From assembly GCF_007858185.1 (NCBI RefSeq), contig NZ_VFES01000001.1:806001-870000 (forward strand): DNA of 64,000 bases, given 5' to 3'. How positions within the stretch are numbered: position 1 is the stretch's first letter; the number at the start of each line of letters is the position of its first letter. Below the pieces are notes generated by a model that was not told the DNA's origin, ran no database searches, and worked only from the letters and a program-made list of their open reading frames with translations. Both the position numbers and the translations under genes were made by a program. The stretch comes from Pseudomonas grimontii. Its GTDB lineage: Bacteria; Pseudomonadota; Gammaproteobacteria; Pseudomonadales; Pseudomonadaceae. Of the stretch, positions 25,610 to 33,974 are shown in pieces.

Positions 25610-26722
25610 TCAGTAATCGGACAAATCCGCCAGCGGATGCCGGCCTTCCCACGCCTTGGTGAAATGCGCCTGCACCACGGCGTCCGGGACCGTGTTGATG
25701 TTCGGCCAATGCCAGTGGGGCGTCTGGTCCTTGTCGATCAACCGCGCGCGCACCCCTTCGCTGAACTCCGGATGGCGGCAGCAGTTCAGGCTCAGGGTGT
25801 ATTCCATCTGGAACACCTCGGCCAGTGACAGGTGCCGGGCACGCTGGATCTGTTCCCACACCAGGTGCGCGGTCAGCGGGCAGCCTTCGCTCAGTGTCTT
25901 GCCGGCGCGGTTGAACAGCGGGTCGGCGTGGTCACACAGCGGGCTCAAGGCGCGCCAGGCGCTGCGCACATCAGCGACGTCCAGCCATTCGTCGACCTGT
26001 GCCCGGCGTGGCAGCCATTGCGCTTCAGGTTGTTGAGCCACGGCTTCCTGGGCCATGGCCTTGAGCAGGCTGTTGAGCTGTATCGCGGTCTGTTCCTGCC
26101 AGTTCAGTTGCAGTAAGCCATCGAGCAGCTCGTCTTGTTGATCGTCGCGCAGGAAACGGTCGGCCAGGCCCAGGTCGAGGGCGTCACGGCCGTTGATATG
26201 GGCGCCGGTGAGGCCAAGGAATAAACCCAGCTTGCCGGGCAGGCGCGACAGGAACCAGCTGGCGCCCACATCCGGGTACAGGCCGATGCTGATCTCGGGC
26301 ATGGCCAGGCGGCTGCTCGGCGTGACAATTCGTATGGCCGCGCTTTGCAGCAGGCCCATGCCACCGCCCAGCACGTAACCGTGGCCCCAGCAGATCAGCG
26401 GCTTAGGGTAAGTGTGCAAGCGGTAGTCGAGGCGATATTCCGCGGCAAAAAACTGTGCGGCCAGGGCGGGGACTTCACCCGGCTGCTCGCGGCAGGCCTG
26501 GGCCAGGCTGCGCACTTCGCCGCCGGCGCAAAATGCCTTGGGCCCGTTGCCACGCAGCAGCACGCAGGCGATGTTCGGGTCTTTGGCCCAGGCCTCCAGG
26601 CGATCAGTCAGGGCCAGGATCATCGGCAGGGAGAGGGCATTGAGGGACTTTTCAGCGTCAAGACTGGCGATGCCAATGCGGGCACCGTCGCTGCCGGTCA
26701 GTTCTTCGAAGTGCAGATTCAT
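25610..26722 (-). CDS. Enoyl-CoA hydratase/isomerase family protein, 3-hydroxyisobutyryl-CoA hydrolase-like
   Basis: A 370-residue crotonase-fold enzyme. The oxyanion-hole loop GGGMGLLQSAAIRIVTPSSR and the following AMPEISIGLYPDVGASWFLS match the 3-hydroxyisobutyryl-CoA hydrolase group; the length (about 360) also fits that group rather than 260-residue hydratases. It would hydrolyse a short branched 3-hydroxyacyl-CoA in valine breakdown. A role as an unsaturated fatty-acid-signal enzyme (DspI-type) is a less likely alternative. Start ATG at 26722; divergent from ung. Confidence 0.82.
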   Translation of the reverse strand: MNLHFEELTGSDGARIGIASLDAEKSLNALSLPMILALTDRLEAWAKDPNIACVLLRGNGPKAFCAGGEVRSLAQACREQPGEVPALAAQFFAAEYRLDYRLHTYPKPLICWGHGYVLGGGMGLLQSAAIRIVTPSSRLAMPEISIGLYPDVGASWFLSRLPGKLGLFLGLTGAHINGRDALDLGLADRFLRDDQQDELLDGLLQLNWQEQTAIQLNSLLKAMAQEAVAQQPEAQWLPRRAQVDEWLDVADVRSAWRALSPLCDHADPLFNRAGKTLSEGCPLTAHLVWEQIQRARHLSLAEVFQMEYTLSLNCCRHPEFSEGVRARLIDKDQTPHWHWPNINTVPDAVVQAHFTKAWEGRHPLADLSDY

Positions 26723-26858
26723 CGTGACCTCAATCGAGAAGGTGAAGGATCAGTATGATCGCTTCGTGGGAAAGTGCCGCTGGTGTGTCAGATCAATTGA
26801 CAAGCAGGGCCGGCTTTCCTAGGGTTCGCCTCATTCTTTTTTACAAGACAATTCGACT

Positions 26859-27551
26859 ATGACTGAAGGCGACCGTATCAAACTCGAACCCAGCTGGAAA
26901 CACGCCCTGCGTGATGAGTTCGATAAGCCCTACATGGGCCAGTTACGCGAGTTCCTGCGCCAGGAACATGCCGCCGGCAAGGAGATCTACCCGCCCGGTC
27001 CGCTGATCTTCAACGCGCTTAACTCAACGCCGCTGGACAAGGTCAAGGTGGTGATCCTCGGCCAGGACCCGTACCACGGCCCCGGCCAGGCCCACGGTCT
27101 GTGCTTCTCGGTGCAACCAGGCGTGCCGGCGCCGCCGTCGCTGGTCAATATCTACAAAGAGCTCAAGCGCGACCTGAACATCGACATCCCCAACCATGGC
27201 TACCTGCAAAGCTGGGCCGACCAGGGCGTGTTGATGCTCAACACCACCATGACCGTCGAGCGGGCCAACGCCAACGCGCATGCGGGCAAGGGCTGGCAGT
27301 TCTTTACCGATCGAGTTATCGAAGTGGTCAGCGAGCACCAGCCGCATCTGGTGTTCCTGTTGTGGGGCGCCCATGCCCAGGGCAAGCAGAAGCTGATCGA
27401 TGCCACCAAGCATTTGGTGCTGACGTCGGTGCACCCCTCGCCGTTGTCGGCGTATCGCGGGTTCCTGGGCTGCGGGCATTTCAGCCGCACCAACAAGTTT
27501 CTTGAGCAGAATGGCGAGACGCCGATTGAGTGGCGGTTGCCGCCGCTCTAA
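26859..27551 (+). CDS. ung: Uracil-DNA glycosylase
   Basis: A 230-residue family-1 uracil-DNA glycosylase that removes uracil from DNA. The water-activating loop [20 protein letters not shown] contains the catalytic Asp. The uracil-pocket [16 protein letters not shown] and the minor-groove loop [13 protein letters not shown] with its catalytic His are complete. Length and order are normal. Divergent from the crotonase gene, with 136 bases between. Confidence 0.97.
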   Translation: MTEGDRIKLEPSWKHALRDEFDKPYMGQLREFLRQEHAAGKEIYPPGPLIFNALNSTPLDKVKVVILGQDPYHGPGQAHGLCFSVQPGVPAPPSLVNIYKELKRDLNIDIPNHGYLQSWADQGVLMLNTTMTVERANANAHAGKGWQFFTDRVIEVVSEHQPHLVFLLWGAHAQGKQKLIDATKHLVLTSVHPSPLSAYRGFLGCGHFSRTNKFLEQNGETPIEWRLPPL

Positions 27552-27571
27552 GGCCAGGCACATTCAAATCT

Positions 27572-27657
27572 GGGAGGGGACTTGCCCTCGATAGCGGTGT
27601 ATCAGAAACATATTCAGTAACTGACACTCCGCCATCGGGGGCAAGCCCCCTCCCACA
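27572..27657. repeat. Inverted REP pair (REPIN-like)
   Basis: GGGAGGGGACTTGCCCTCGA at 27572 and the inverse copy TCGGGGGCAAGCCCCCTCCC near 27634-27656 are a typical P. fluorescens REP doublet, separated by a short spacer with AGCGGTGTATCAG. It lies between the convergent ends of ung and the AbrB-family gene. Confidence 0.88.
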
Positions 27658-27677
27658 TGTTGAACTGTGTCGAAGGT

Positions 27678-28715
27678 TTAGAATTTTTCCGGCTGACGGT
27701 TCCAATGCCGAAACAACGGCTCCGCCAAAAACAGCACAAACAACAACCGCATTACCTGCATGGCTGTCACCAACGGCACCGACAGTTGCAGGGTCTCGGC
27801 CGTCAGGCTCATCTCGGCAATCCCGCCGGGCATCATGCCCAGGGTCAGCGAGCGCAGGTCCAGATGGGTCAAGGCACTCAAGCCCACCGCTGCCAACGTC
27901 GCCAAGGCCATGGTCAAGGCCGTGCCGATCAAGGTGCGAACCATGAACGACGGTGCACGACGGAAGAACTCCCGATTGAAGTGACAGCCCAACCCGCTGC
28001 CGATCAGCCACTGGCCAATCTGGCTGCCGCCGTCGGGCAGGCCGATATGCAGCTCCCACACCACGCTGGCCGTCGCACTCACCAGCAATGGGCCGAACAG
28101 CCATGGGTTTGGCTGACGCAAGCGCTGCCATCCCCAGGCCACCAACGCGCCGATGGGAAACAGCAACGCCAGCCACGCCCAGCTCACCGGCGCCGGATGA
28201 AACTGCGGCGCACCGCCGTCCAGCAAATACTTGAAGATCGCCGGCACGCACAGCACCACCACCAGCACGCGCAGACTCTGCCCCGCCGCGACACGGCTGA
28301 GCACCGCGCCATTGCGTGCGCCGAGGTTGACCATCTCGCCGGAACCGCCCGGCATGCTGGAGAAAAATGCGGTGGCGCGGTCTTCACCGCTGCGGCGCAT
28401 CAACCACACGCCGACCACGCTCGACAGGCTGGTGACCAGCGCGCCGAAGAAGATCAGGCCGAAATGGCTCATCACCTGTTCGATCACCACCGGAGTGAAG
28501 TGCAGGCCGATGCCGATGCCCACCACCCATTGGCCGCATTTGCGCCCGCCGGGAATCTCCGCCAACTGCCACGGCGTTAGGCAACGCACGAGGATGATCG
28601 CCAGCAACGAGCCGACCATATACGGCAACGGCCAGCCGACCAGGCTGGCCAGGTAACCGCCGGCCAGACCGACCAGCGGTGTTCCCCACCAATGTTTAAA
28701 GGTGACCTCAGACAT
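27678..28715 (-). CDS. AbrB family (Gate domain duplication) membrane protein
   Basis: A 345-residue inner-membrane protein with about ten hydrophobic segments and an internal duplication: MPGGSGEMVNLGARNGA in the first half and MMPGGIAEMSLTAETLQ in the second. This repeated MPGG-x-EM pattern defines the AbrB/ammonia-monooxygenase-like transporter family. It follows tctA with an 8-base overlap, as in the P. aeruginosa locus I recall, so it is the last gene of the tricarboxylate operon. Its transport role is not proven. Confidence 0.82.
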   Translation of the reverse strand: MSEVTFKHWWGTPLVGLAGGYLASLVGWPLPYMVGSLLAIILVRCLTPWQLAEIPGGRKCGQWVVGIGIGLHFTPVVIEQVMSHFGLIFFGALVTSLSSVVGVWLMRRSGEDRATAFFSSMPGGSGEMVNLGARNGAVLSRVAAGQSLRVLVVVLCVPAIFKYLLDGGAPQFHPAPVSWAWLALLFPIGALVAWGWQRLRQPNPWLFGPLLVSATASVVWELHIGLPDGGSQIGQWLIGSGLGCHFNREFFRRAPSFMVRTLIGTALTMALATLAAVGLSALTHLDLRSLTLGMMPGGIAEMSLTAETLQLSVPLVTAMQVMRLLFVLFLAEPLFRHWNRQPEKF

Positions 28716-30222
28716 CGGCCACGGCACGACGCTGTTGGGCACGTTTACGCCAGATACGCAGCAACGGTACAAACAGCATGATGGCGGTCAGCACCCAGAC
28801 GCCAAAGGTGATCGGGCTCGACCACAGGATTTCCAGCGCACCGTTGGAGATCGACAGTGCCCGGCGCAGGTTCTGCTCCATCAGGCCGCCGAGGATAAAG
28901 CCCAGCAGCACCGGCGACAGCGGGAAATCCAGCTTGCGCAGGATGTAGCCGAAGATACCGATACCGACCATCAGGAACAGATCGAAGGTGGTGGCGTGCA
29001 CCGCGTACACACCAATCGCGGTGATGATCGCGATCACCGGCACCAGCGCCCAGTTCGGCACGGCGAGGATGCGCGTGAAGATGCGGATCATCGGAATATT
29101 GAGGATCACCAGCATGATGTTGGCGATAAACAACGACGCGATCAGGCCCCAGACAATGTCGGGTTGCTGTTGGAACAGCAGCGGGCCGGGGGTGATGTTG
29201 TACAGCGACAGGGCGCCGATCATCACCGCGGTGGTGCCCGAACCAGGTACACCGAGGGTCAGCATCGGCACCAGGGCGCCACAGGCGGACGCGCCGATCG
29301 CGGTTTCCGGTGCAGCCAGGCCGCGCATGTCGCCCTGGCCGAATTTACCGCTGGCACCAGCCAGGCGTTTCTCGGTCATGTAGGCAACCGCCGAGGCCAA
29401 TGTGGCACCTGCGCCGGGAAGCACGCCCATGATGAAACCGAGCAGGCCGCAGCGGATGTTCACCACGAACACCGACCCTGCTTCCTTCAGGTTGAACATC
29501 ATCCGCCCGGTGGCTTTCACTGCTTCCTGGCCACGGTGGGTTTTTTCCAGCAGCAACAGGATCTCGCTGATGGAGAACAAGCCCAGCACCAGCACCACAA
29601 ACTGGATGCCGTCGGTCAGGTGGATGTTATCGCCGGTAAAACGGTACACGCCGCTGTTGGCGTCGATGCCGACGGCCGAAAGGAACAGGCCGATCAGCGC
29701 CGCCACGAAGGTTTTCAACGGTTTGTCGCCGGCCATGCCGCCGAGGCAGACAATCGCGAACACCATCAGCACGAAGTATTCCGCCGGGCCGAAGGCAATC
29801 GCCCATTTGGCCAGCAGCGGCGCAAACAGCACCATGCCGCAGGTGGCGATAAACGCGCCGATGAACGAACTCCACGCCGACAGCGACAGCGCCACGCCGG
29901 CCAGGCCTTTGCGGGCCATCGGGTAACCGTCGAGGGTGGTCATCACGGTGGAAGCTTCGCCCGGGATGTTCAGCAGGATCGAGCTGATACGGCCGCCGTA
30001 TTCGCAGCCCAGGTACACGGCCGCCAGTAGGATCAACGCCGATTCCGGCGGCAGGCCCAGGGCGAACGCGATGGGGATCAACAGCGCCACGCCGTTGATC
30101 GGGCCCAGGCCCGGCAACAGCCCGACCACGGTACCGATCAGGGTGCCGCACAGGGCGGTCACCAGGTTGTAGGGGGACAGTGCAACGCCGAAGCCCTGGC
30201 CCAAATAGCCGAAAGTATCCAT
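28708..30222 (-). CDS. tctA: Tripartite tricarboxylate transporter large membrane subunit TctA
   Basis: A 504-residue protein with about twelve membrane segments. The signature GTLIGTVVGLLPGLGPINGV is near the N-terminus and YGGRISSILLNIPGEASTVM follows; LGVPGSGTTAVMIGAL is in the second half. It is the translocating subunit for citrate-like acids, working with TctB and the periplasmic TctC. Start at 30222 follows tctB by one base. A frame to 30267 has no better start. Confidence 0.94.
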   Translation of the reverse strand: MDTFGYLGQGFGVALSPYNLVTALCGTLIGTVVGLLPGLGPINGVALLIPIAFALGLPPESALILLAAVYLGCEYGGRISSILLNIPGEASTVMTTLDGYPMARKGLAGVALSLSAWSSFIGAFIATCGMVLFAPLLAKWAIAFGPAEYFVLMVFAIVCLGGMAGDKPLKTFVAALIGLFLSAVGIDANSGVYRFTGDNIHLTDGIQFVVLVLGLFSISEILLLLEKTHRGQEAVKATGRMMFNLKEAGSVFVVNIRCGLLGFIMGVLPGAGATLASAVAYMTEKRLAGASGKFGQGDMRGLAAPETAIGASACGALVPMLTLGVPGSGTTAVMIGALSLYNITPGPLLFQQQPDIVWGLIASLFIANIMLVILNIPMIRIFTRILAVPNWALVPVIAIITAIGVYAVHATTFDLFLMVGIGIFGYILRKLDFPLSPVLLGFILGGLMEQNLRRALSISNGALEILWSSPITFGVWVLTAIMLFVPLLRIWRKRAQQRRAVADV

Positions 30223-30223
30223 A

Positions 30224-30682
30224 TCAGTTCTCCAGAACGTCGAGCAGGCCGAGGGGCAGCGGAACATCCATGGCTTTATCGAACAGCAGATAAAGACCGA
30301 TGGCTATCAGGCTGACGATCACCACACTGGGCACCCAGCGGCCGCCATACAGGCGTGCCATGGGGATGCCGATCAGCATGCTGCTGAGGATGAAACCCAG
30401 GGGCTCGAAGGTGGCGGCGAACACGATCAACAGCGCCACGCAGATGCTGATCTTGACCAGCGTCTGGCGGTCGAGCGCGGGTTCTTCTTCGGTGTGTTGG
30501 GTCGGTTGTGGGCGGATCAGCATATAGATCAGCGCCAGGCTCATCAGGCCGAGCATCAGCAACGGGTAGGCCCGAGGCCCGACCGGTTCGTAGGAAAACG
30601 CTGCCTGATACGGCCAGGCCATCAGTGCCAGGCCGGCGCAGGCCAGCAACAGCACAGCGGCAAAAATGCGTTGTAAGAGCAT
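30224..30682 (-). CDS. tctB: Tripartite tricarboxylate transporter small membrane subunit TctB
   Basis: A 152-residue protein with four hydrophobic segments, the size and layout of TctB: helix 1 ILAAVLLLACAGLALMAW-like near the start, GPRAYPLLMLGLMSLALIYM, then two C-terminal helices with FATTFEPLGFILSSML-like sequence. Sequence is poorly conserved in the family, so its place between tctA and tctC is the main evidence. Start taken at 30682 because it precedes helix 1 directly. Confidence 0.88.
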   Translation of the reverse strand: MLLQRIFAAVLLLACAGLALMAWPYQAAFSYEPVGPRAYPLLMLGLMSLALIYMLIRPQPTQHTEEEPALDRQTLVKISICVALLIVFAATFEPLGFILSSMLIGIPMARLYGGRWVPSVVIVSLIAIGLYLLFDKAMDVPLPLGLLDVLEN

Positions 30683-30745
30683 GTAGAACTCCTGGGCCAC
30701 GCCCGCTGTGGAGGAGGGCGTGGCCGCGCAAGGAAGAAGGGGCGA

Positions 30746-31729
30746 TTACTGGATCAGGCCGAACTCTTTGGCCAGCACTTTGTAGTCAGCCACCTGTTTC
30801 TTCACGTAGGTGTCCAGCTCCGGGCCGGTCATGGCGAACGGGAACAGCTCGCGCTGGTCACGCAGCTTGGCGAAGTCCTCGGAGGCCAGCAGTTTGTCGA
30901 AGGCATCTTTCCACCAGGCGTAGTCGGCATCGCTGACTTTTGGCCCGAGGTAGAAGCCACGCACCACCGGCCAGACGATGTCGTAGCCTTGCTCTTTGGC
31001 GGTCGGAATATTCTTCATTTCCGGCTCGTCCAGGCGCTCCTCGGAGAACACCGCCAGCAGGCGCATGTCACCGCTGAGGATGTGCGGCATGGAGTCGGAG
31101 ATGTCGGTACTGCCGACCTGGATATGCCCGCCGAGCAGTGCGGTGGCGATTTCACCGCCGCCTTCGAGCGCCACATAGCGCAACTCGCGCGGGTTGATCC
31201 CGGCGGCCTTGGCGATCAGGGCGGTTTGCATCCAGTCCTGGCTGCCGACGGTGCCGCCGGAACCGATCACCACGCTGCCCGGATCTTTCTTCAGGGCTTT
31301 GACGAGATCATCGAGGGTCTTGTAGGGCGAATCGGCTTTCACCGCGATGGCGCCGTAGCTTGTCCCCACGGCGGCCAACCAGCGTACGGCGCTCTCATCG
31401 AAGCGCCCGAACTTACCCTGGGCCAGGTTCAGCAGCGAACCGCTGGACCAGGCCACCAACGTACCGCCGTCCGCAGGACGCTGGGCCACCACCGCGTTGT
31501 AGGCCACCGCGCCCACGCCGCCCGGCATGTAGGTCACGCGCATCGGCTTGCTCAGCAACTTCTCGTTGACCAGCGCGCTTTGCGCCAGTTTGCAGGTCAG
31601 GTCAAAACCGCCGCCAGGGGAGGCCGGGGCGATGCACTCCGGGCGCTTGGGTTCGTCGGCGGCCAGCAGGTGGCCGGCGAACAGCATGCAGCCGGCGGCG
31701 AGGGCAAATTTACGCAGTGAAGGGGTCAT
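30746..31729 (-). CDS. tctC: Tripartite tricarboxylate transporter substrate-binding protein TctC
   Basis: A 327-residue periplasmic binding protein with a signal peptide (KFALAAGCMLFAGHLLAAD). It has the TctC/Bug family marks: ECIAPASPGGGFDLTCKLAQ (the ligand-binding loop), RVTYMPGGVGAVAYN and VIGSGGTVGSQDWMQTALIA. It captures citrate-type acids and hands them to TctAB. The two cysteines near the mature N-terminus recall other TctC proteins. First of the tct genes after the porin gene. Confidence 0.93.
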   Translation of the reverse strand: MTPSLRKFALAAGCMLFAGHLLAADEPKRPECIAPASPGGGFDLTCKLAQSALVNEKLLSKPMRVTYMPGGVGAVAYNAVVAQRPADGGTLVAWSSGSLLNLAQGKFGRFDESAVRWLAAVGTSYGAIAVKADSPYKTLDDLVKALKKDPGSVVIGSGGTVGSQDWMQTALIAKAAGINPRELRYVALEGGGEIATALLGGHIQVGSTDISDSMPHILSGDMRLLAVFSEERLDEPEMKNIPTAKEQGYDIVWPVVRGFYLGPKVSDADYAWWKDAFDKLLASEDFAKLRDQRELFPFAMTGPELDTYVKKQVADYKVLAKEFGLIQ

Positions 31730-31774
31730 GGTTATCTCCGTCATTGTTGTTATGAGTGGCTTACCAGGCACTAC

Positions 31775-33067
31775 TTACCAGAGTGCAACGCTGTAGCTGA
31801 CCAGCACGCGCGTTTCATCCGCATCACGGGCTGAGTAGTTGGAGCGGTACGTCGCGTTGCGCAGGCGCACGGCCACATCCTTGAATGTGCCGCTTTGCAC
31901 CACGTACTTGATCTCGCTGTTGCGTTCCCATTCCTTGCCGGTGTCGCCGTTCCTGAGCTTGATATTGTCACCCGAGAGGTAACGGCCCATGAAACTCAGG
32001 CCGGGAATGCCCAGCTTGGCGAAGTCGTAGTCGTAGCGCGCCTGCCAGGAGCGCTCTTCGGCGCCGGCAAAGTCGTTGATCTGCACGAAGTTGACCAGGT
32101 ACGGGTCGCTGCCATCCACATACGGAAACGCGCTGTCGCCGGACATATGCTGATAGCCGGCGCTGAGCTTATGGCCATTGAGGGCATAGCTGAACAGGCC
32201 GTTGAGAGAGGTGTTGTCGATCTTGCCGCCACGGGCGCTACCGGTGTCATCGCTGATCGCCAGGCGCAGGTCGGTGGCGAAGGTACCGGGGCCCATCGGG
32301 CGCGCGGCGACCAGGCCGAGGAAGTGCTGGCGATACACGTCGTCGAGTTGGGCGAAGTGGTAGCTGCCGGTGATCTTGTCGGCGAACTTATAGTCGACGC
32401 CGCCGAAGTTGAAATGCTTGCCGGTGGCGCCGCTGAGGAAGCGGCTGTTCTTGTTATTGAGGGCGATGTCTTCGTAGTTGCTGTCGTCGCGGTCCTTGGC
32501 TTTGTCGAGACGGCCGCCGGTGAAGACCAGGTTCTTGAATTCCTTGGAGGTGATCAGGCCACCGTTGAAGGTCTGCGGCAGGATACGCCCGTCGTTGGGC
32601 TTGAGGATCGGCAGCTCGGGCATCAGCGAACCGATCTTCAGCTCGGTAGCGGAAATCTTCACTTTGCCGGTCAGGCCCAGCTTGGAGTACTCGTTGGCGG
32701 CGCGGCCATCGTCGTGGGTAGGCAGCAGGCCGGTGCCGGTGCGGTCGGGGCTGGAGTCGAGCTTGACCCCGAGCATGCCCAGCGCATCCACGCCAAAGCC
32801 GACGGTGCCGTCGGTGTAGCCCGATTGCAGGTTGAGCATGAAGCCCTGGGCCCATTCGTCGCGCTTGGATTGCTGCGCGCTGGTGCCGTCGCGAAAGTCG
32901 CGGTTGAAGTACATGTTGCGGGTTTCCAGGGTCGCGCTACTGTCTTCGAAGAAGGCAGCCTGGCTAAGCGGCGAAAAGCCGGCAAGGGCAGCGGCACTGG
33001 CAAGGGCGGTGTGGGTCAGGCGGGAAATACGAACAGGCGGGCAAGCCTGGGGCTGTGTCGACAGCAT
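31775..33067 (-). CDS. opdH: OprD family outer-membrane porin, probable tricarboxylate porin
   Basis: A 430-residue outer-membrane beta-barrel of the OprD/Opd family. A signal peptide ends at about residue 37 (PLSQAAF), followed by DSSATLETRNMYFNRDFRDG, the standard OprD opening, and the barrel ends with SYSVALW, a terminal aromatic. P. aeruginosa OpdH occupies the same place before tctCBA and takes up tricarboxylates such as cis-aconitate; the symbol is given on this context. Start ATG at 33067, after GGAG. Divergent from tctD. Confidence 0.88.
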   Translation of the reverse strand: MLSTQPQACPPVRISRLTHTALASAAALAGFSPLSQAAFFEDSSATLETRNMYFNRDFRDGTSAQQSKRDEWAQGFMLNLQSGYTDGTVGFGVDALGMLGVKLDSSPDRTGTGLLPTHDDGRAANEYSKLGLTGKVKISATELKIGSLMPELPILKPNDGRILPQTFNGGLITSKEFKNLVFTGGRLDKAKDRDDSNYEDIALNNKNSRFLSGATGKHFNFGGVDYKFADKITGSYHFAQLDDVYRQHFLGLVAARPMGPGTFATDLRLAISDDTGSARGGKIDNTSLNGLFSYALNGHKLSAGYQHMSGDSAFPYVDGSDPYLVNFVQINDFAGAEERSWQARYDYDFAKLGIPGLSFMGRYLSGDNIKLRNGDTGKEWERNSEIKYVVQSGTFKDVAVRLRNATYRSNYSARDADETRVLVSYSVALW

Positions 33068-33187
33068 CGTGGTGCACTCCGTTATTGTTCTTATTTTGGC
33101 GAAAACGCTTCGAGGCGTTTTTCGGGCGCGACCCATCAGGTCGCTCGGCAGGCATGACCTACCGTGGCTGGATGCTAAAGGGCGAAG

Positions 33188-33224
33188 CTTTCACTAACCT
33201 TTCAGCTGCCTTTCAATGTTTTCA
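33188..33224. promoter_or_regulatory. Tandem CTTTCA direct repeats, candidate TctD operator
   Basis: CTTTCA occurs at 33188, 33199 and 33210, exactly 11 bases apart, and a variant TTTTCA follows at 33219. OmpR-type regulators such as TctD commonly bind head-to-tail half-sites with an 11-base period. The array lies in the 235-base divergent region between opdH and tctD, 79 bases before the tctD start. A hairpin AAAACGC/GCGTTTT is at 33102-33121, closer to opdH. Confidence 0.5.
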
Positions 33225-33302
33225 GGCTTCACAGGGCAGTCGGCGCCTGTAAACTGCCCGGCAAAGCGTGGCGTCGACCACGTCCGAATAAGGTGGAAAT
33301 CC

Positions 33303-33974
33303 ATGCGTGTCCTTCTGGTTGAAGACCATCTGCAACTCGCCGAAAGCGTCGCTCAAGCGCTCAAGAGCACGGGTTTGACCGTTGACGTATTGCACGACGG
33401 CGTGGCCGCCGACCTGGCCTTGAGCAGTGAGGATTACGCGGTCGCCATCCTGGATGTGGGCCTGCCGCGCATGGACGGTTTCGAGGTGCTGGCGCGCTTG
33501 CGGGCGCGTGGGAAAAACCTGCCGGTGCTGATGCTGACCGCGCGCAGCGATGTGAAGGACCGCGTGCATGGCCTGAACCTGGGCGCCGATGATTACCTGG
33601 CCAAGCCGTTCGAACTGACCGAGCTGGAAGCGCGGGTCAAGGCGCTGCTGCGCCGCAGTGTATTGGGCGGCGAACGCCAGCAGGCCTGCGGTGTGCTGGT
33701 CTATGACCTCGACACCCGCCGTTTCACCGTGGGCGGCGAGCTGATGACGTTGACCTCCCGCGAGCAAGCCGTGCTTGAAGCGCTGATCGCCCGCCCAGGC
33801 CGGGTGATGAGCAAGGAGCAACTGGCCTCCCAGGTGTTCGGCCTGGACGAGGAGGCCAGCCCCGATGCCATCGAAATCTACGTGCACCGCCTGCGCAAGA
33901 AGCTCGATGGCCAACCCATCGCCATCGTGACTTTCCGTGGCCTCGGCTACCTGCTGGAAGCCCGCGATGCATAA
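33303..33974 (+). CDS. tctD: OmpR-family response regulator TctD
   Basis: A 224-residue two-component regulator. The receiver domain (residues 1-115) begins MRVLLVEDH, has the phospho-acceptor Asp in VAILDVGLPRMDG and the conserved Lys in DDYLAKPFELTEL. The C-terminal winged helix (about 125-222) has LTSREQAVLEALIARPGRVM and IEIYVHRLRKKL. It should activate the divergent opdH-tctCBA genes when tricarboxylates are sensed. Start at 33303 is the canonical MRVLL. The kinase gene overlaps its end by 8 bases. Confidence 0.93.
   Translation: MRVLLVEDHLQLAESVAQALKSTGLTVDVLHDGVAADLALSSEDYAVAILDVGLPRMDGFEVLARLRARGKNLPVLMLTARSDVKDRVHGLNLGADDYLAKPFELTELEARVKALLRRSVLGGERQQACGVLVYDLDTRRFTVGGELMTLTSREQAVLEALIARPGRVMSKEQLASQVFGLDEEASPDAIEIYVHRLRKKLDGQPIAIVTFRGLGYLLEARDA

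Noticed and set aside
28702..30030. 442-codon plus-strand frame opposite tctA
   Set aside because: His/Gln/Arg-rich shadow of a recognised membrane protein gene.
31895..33157. 420-codon plus-strand frame opposite the OprD-family gene
   Set aside because: Val/Ala/Gly shadow with no signal peptide or domain; the opposite strand has a clear porin.
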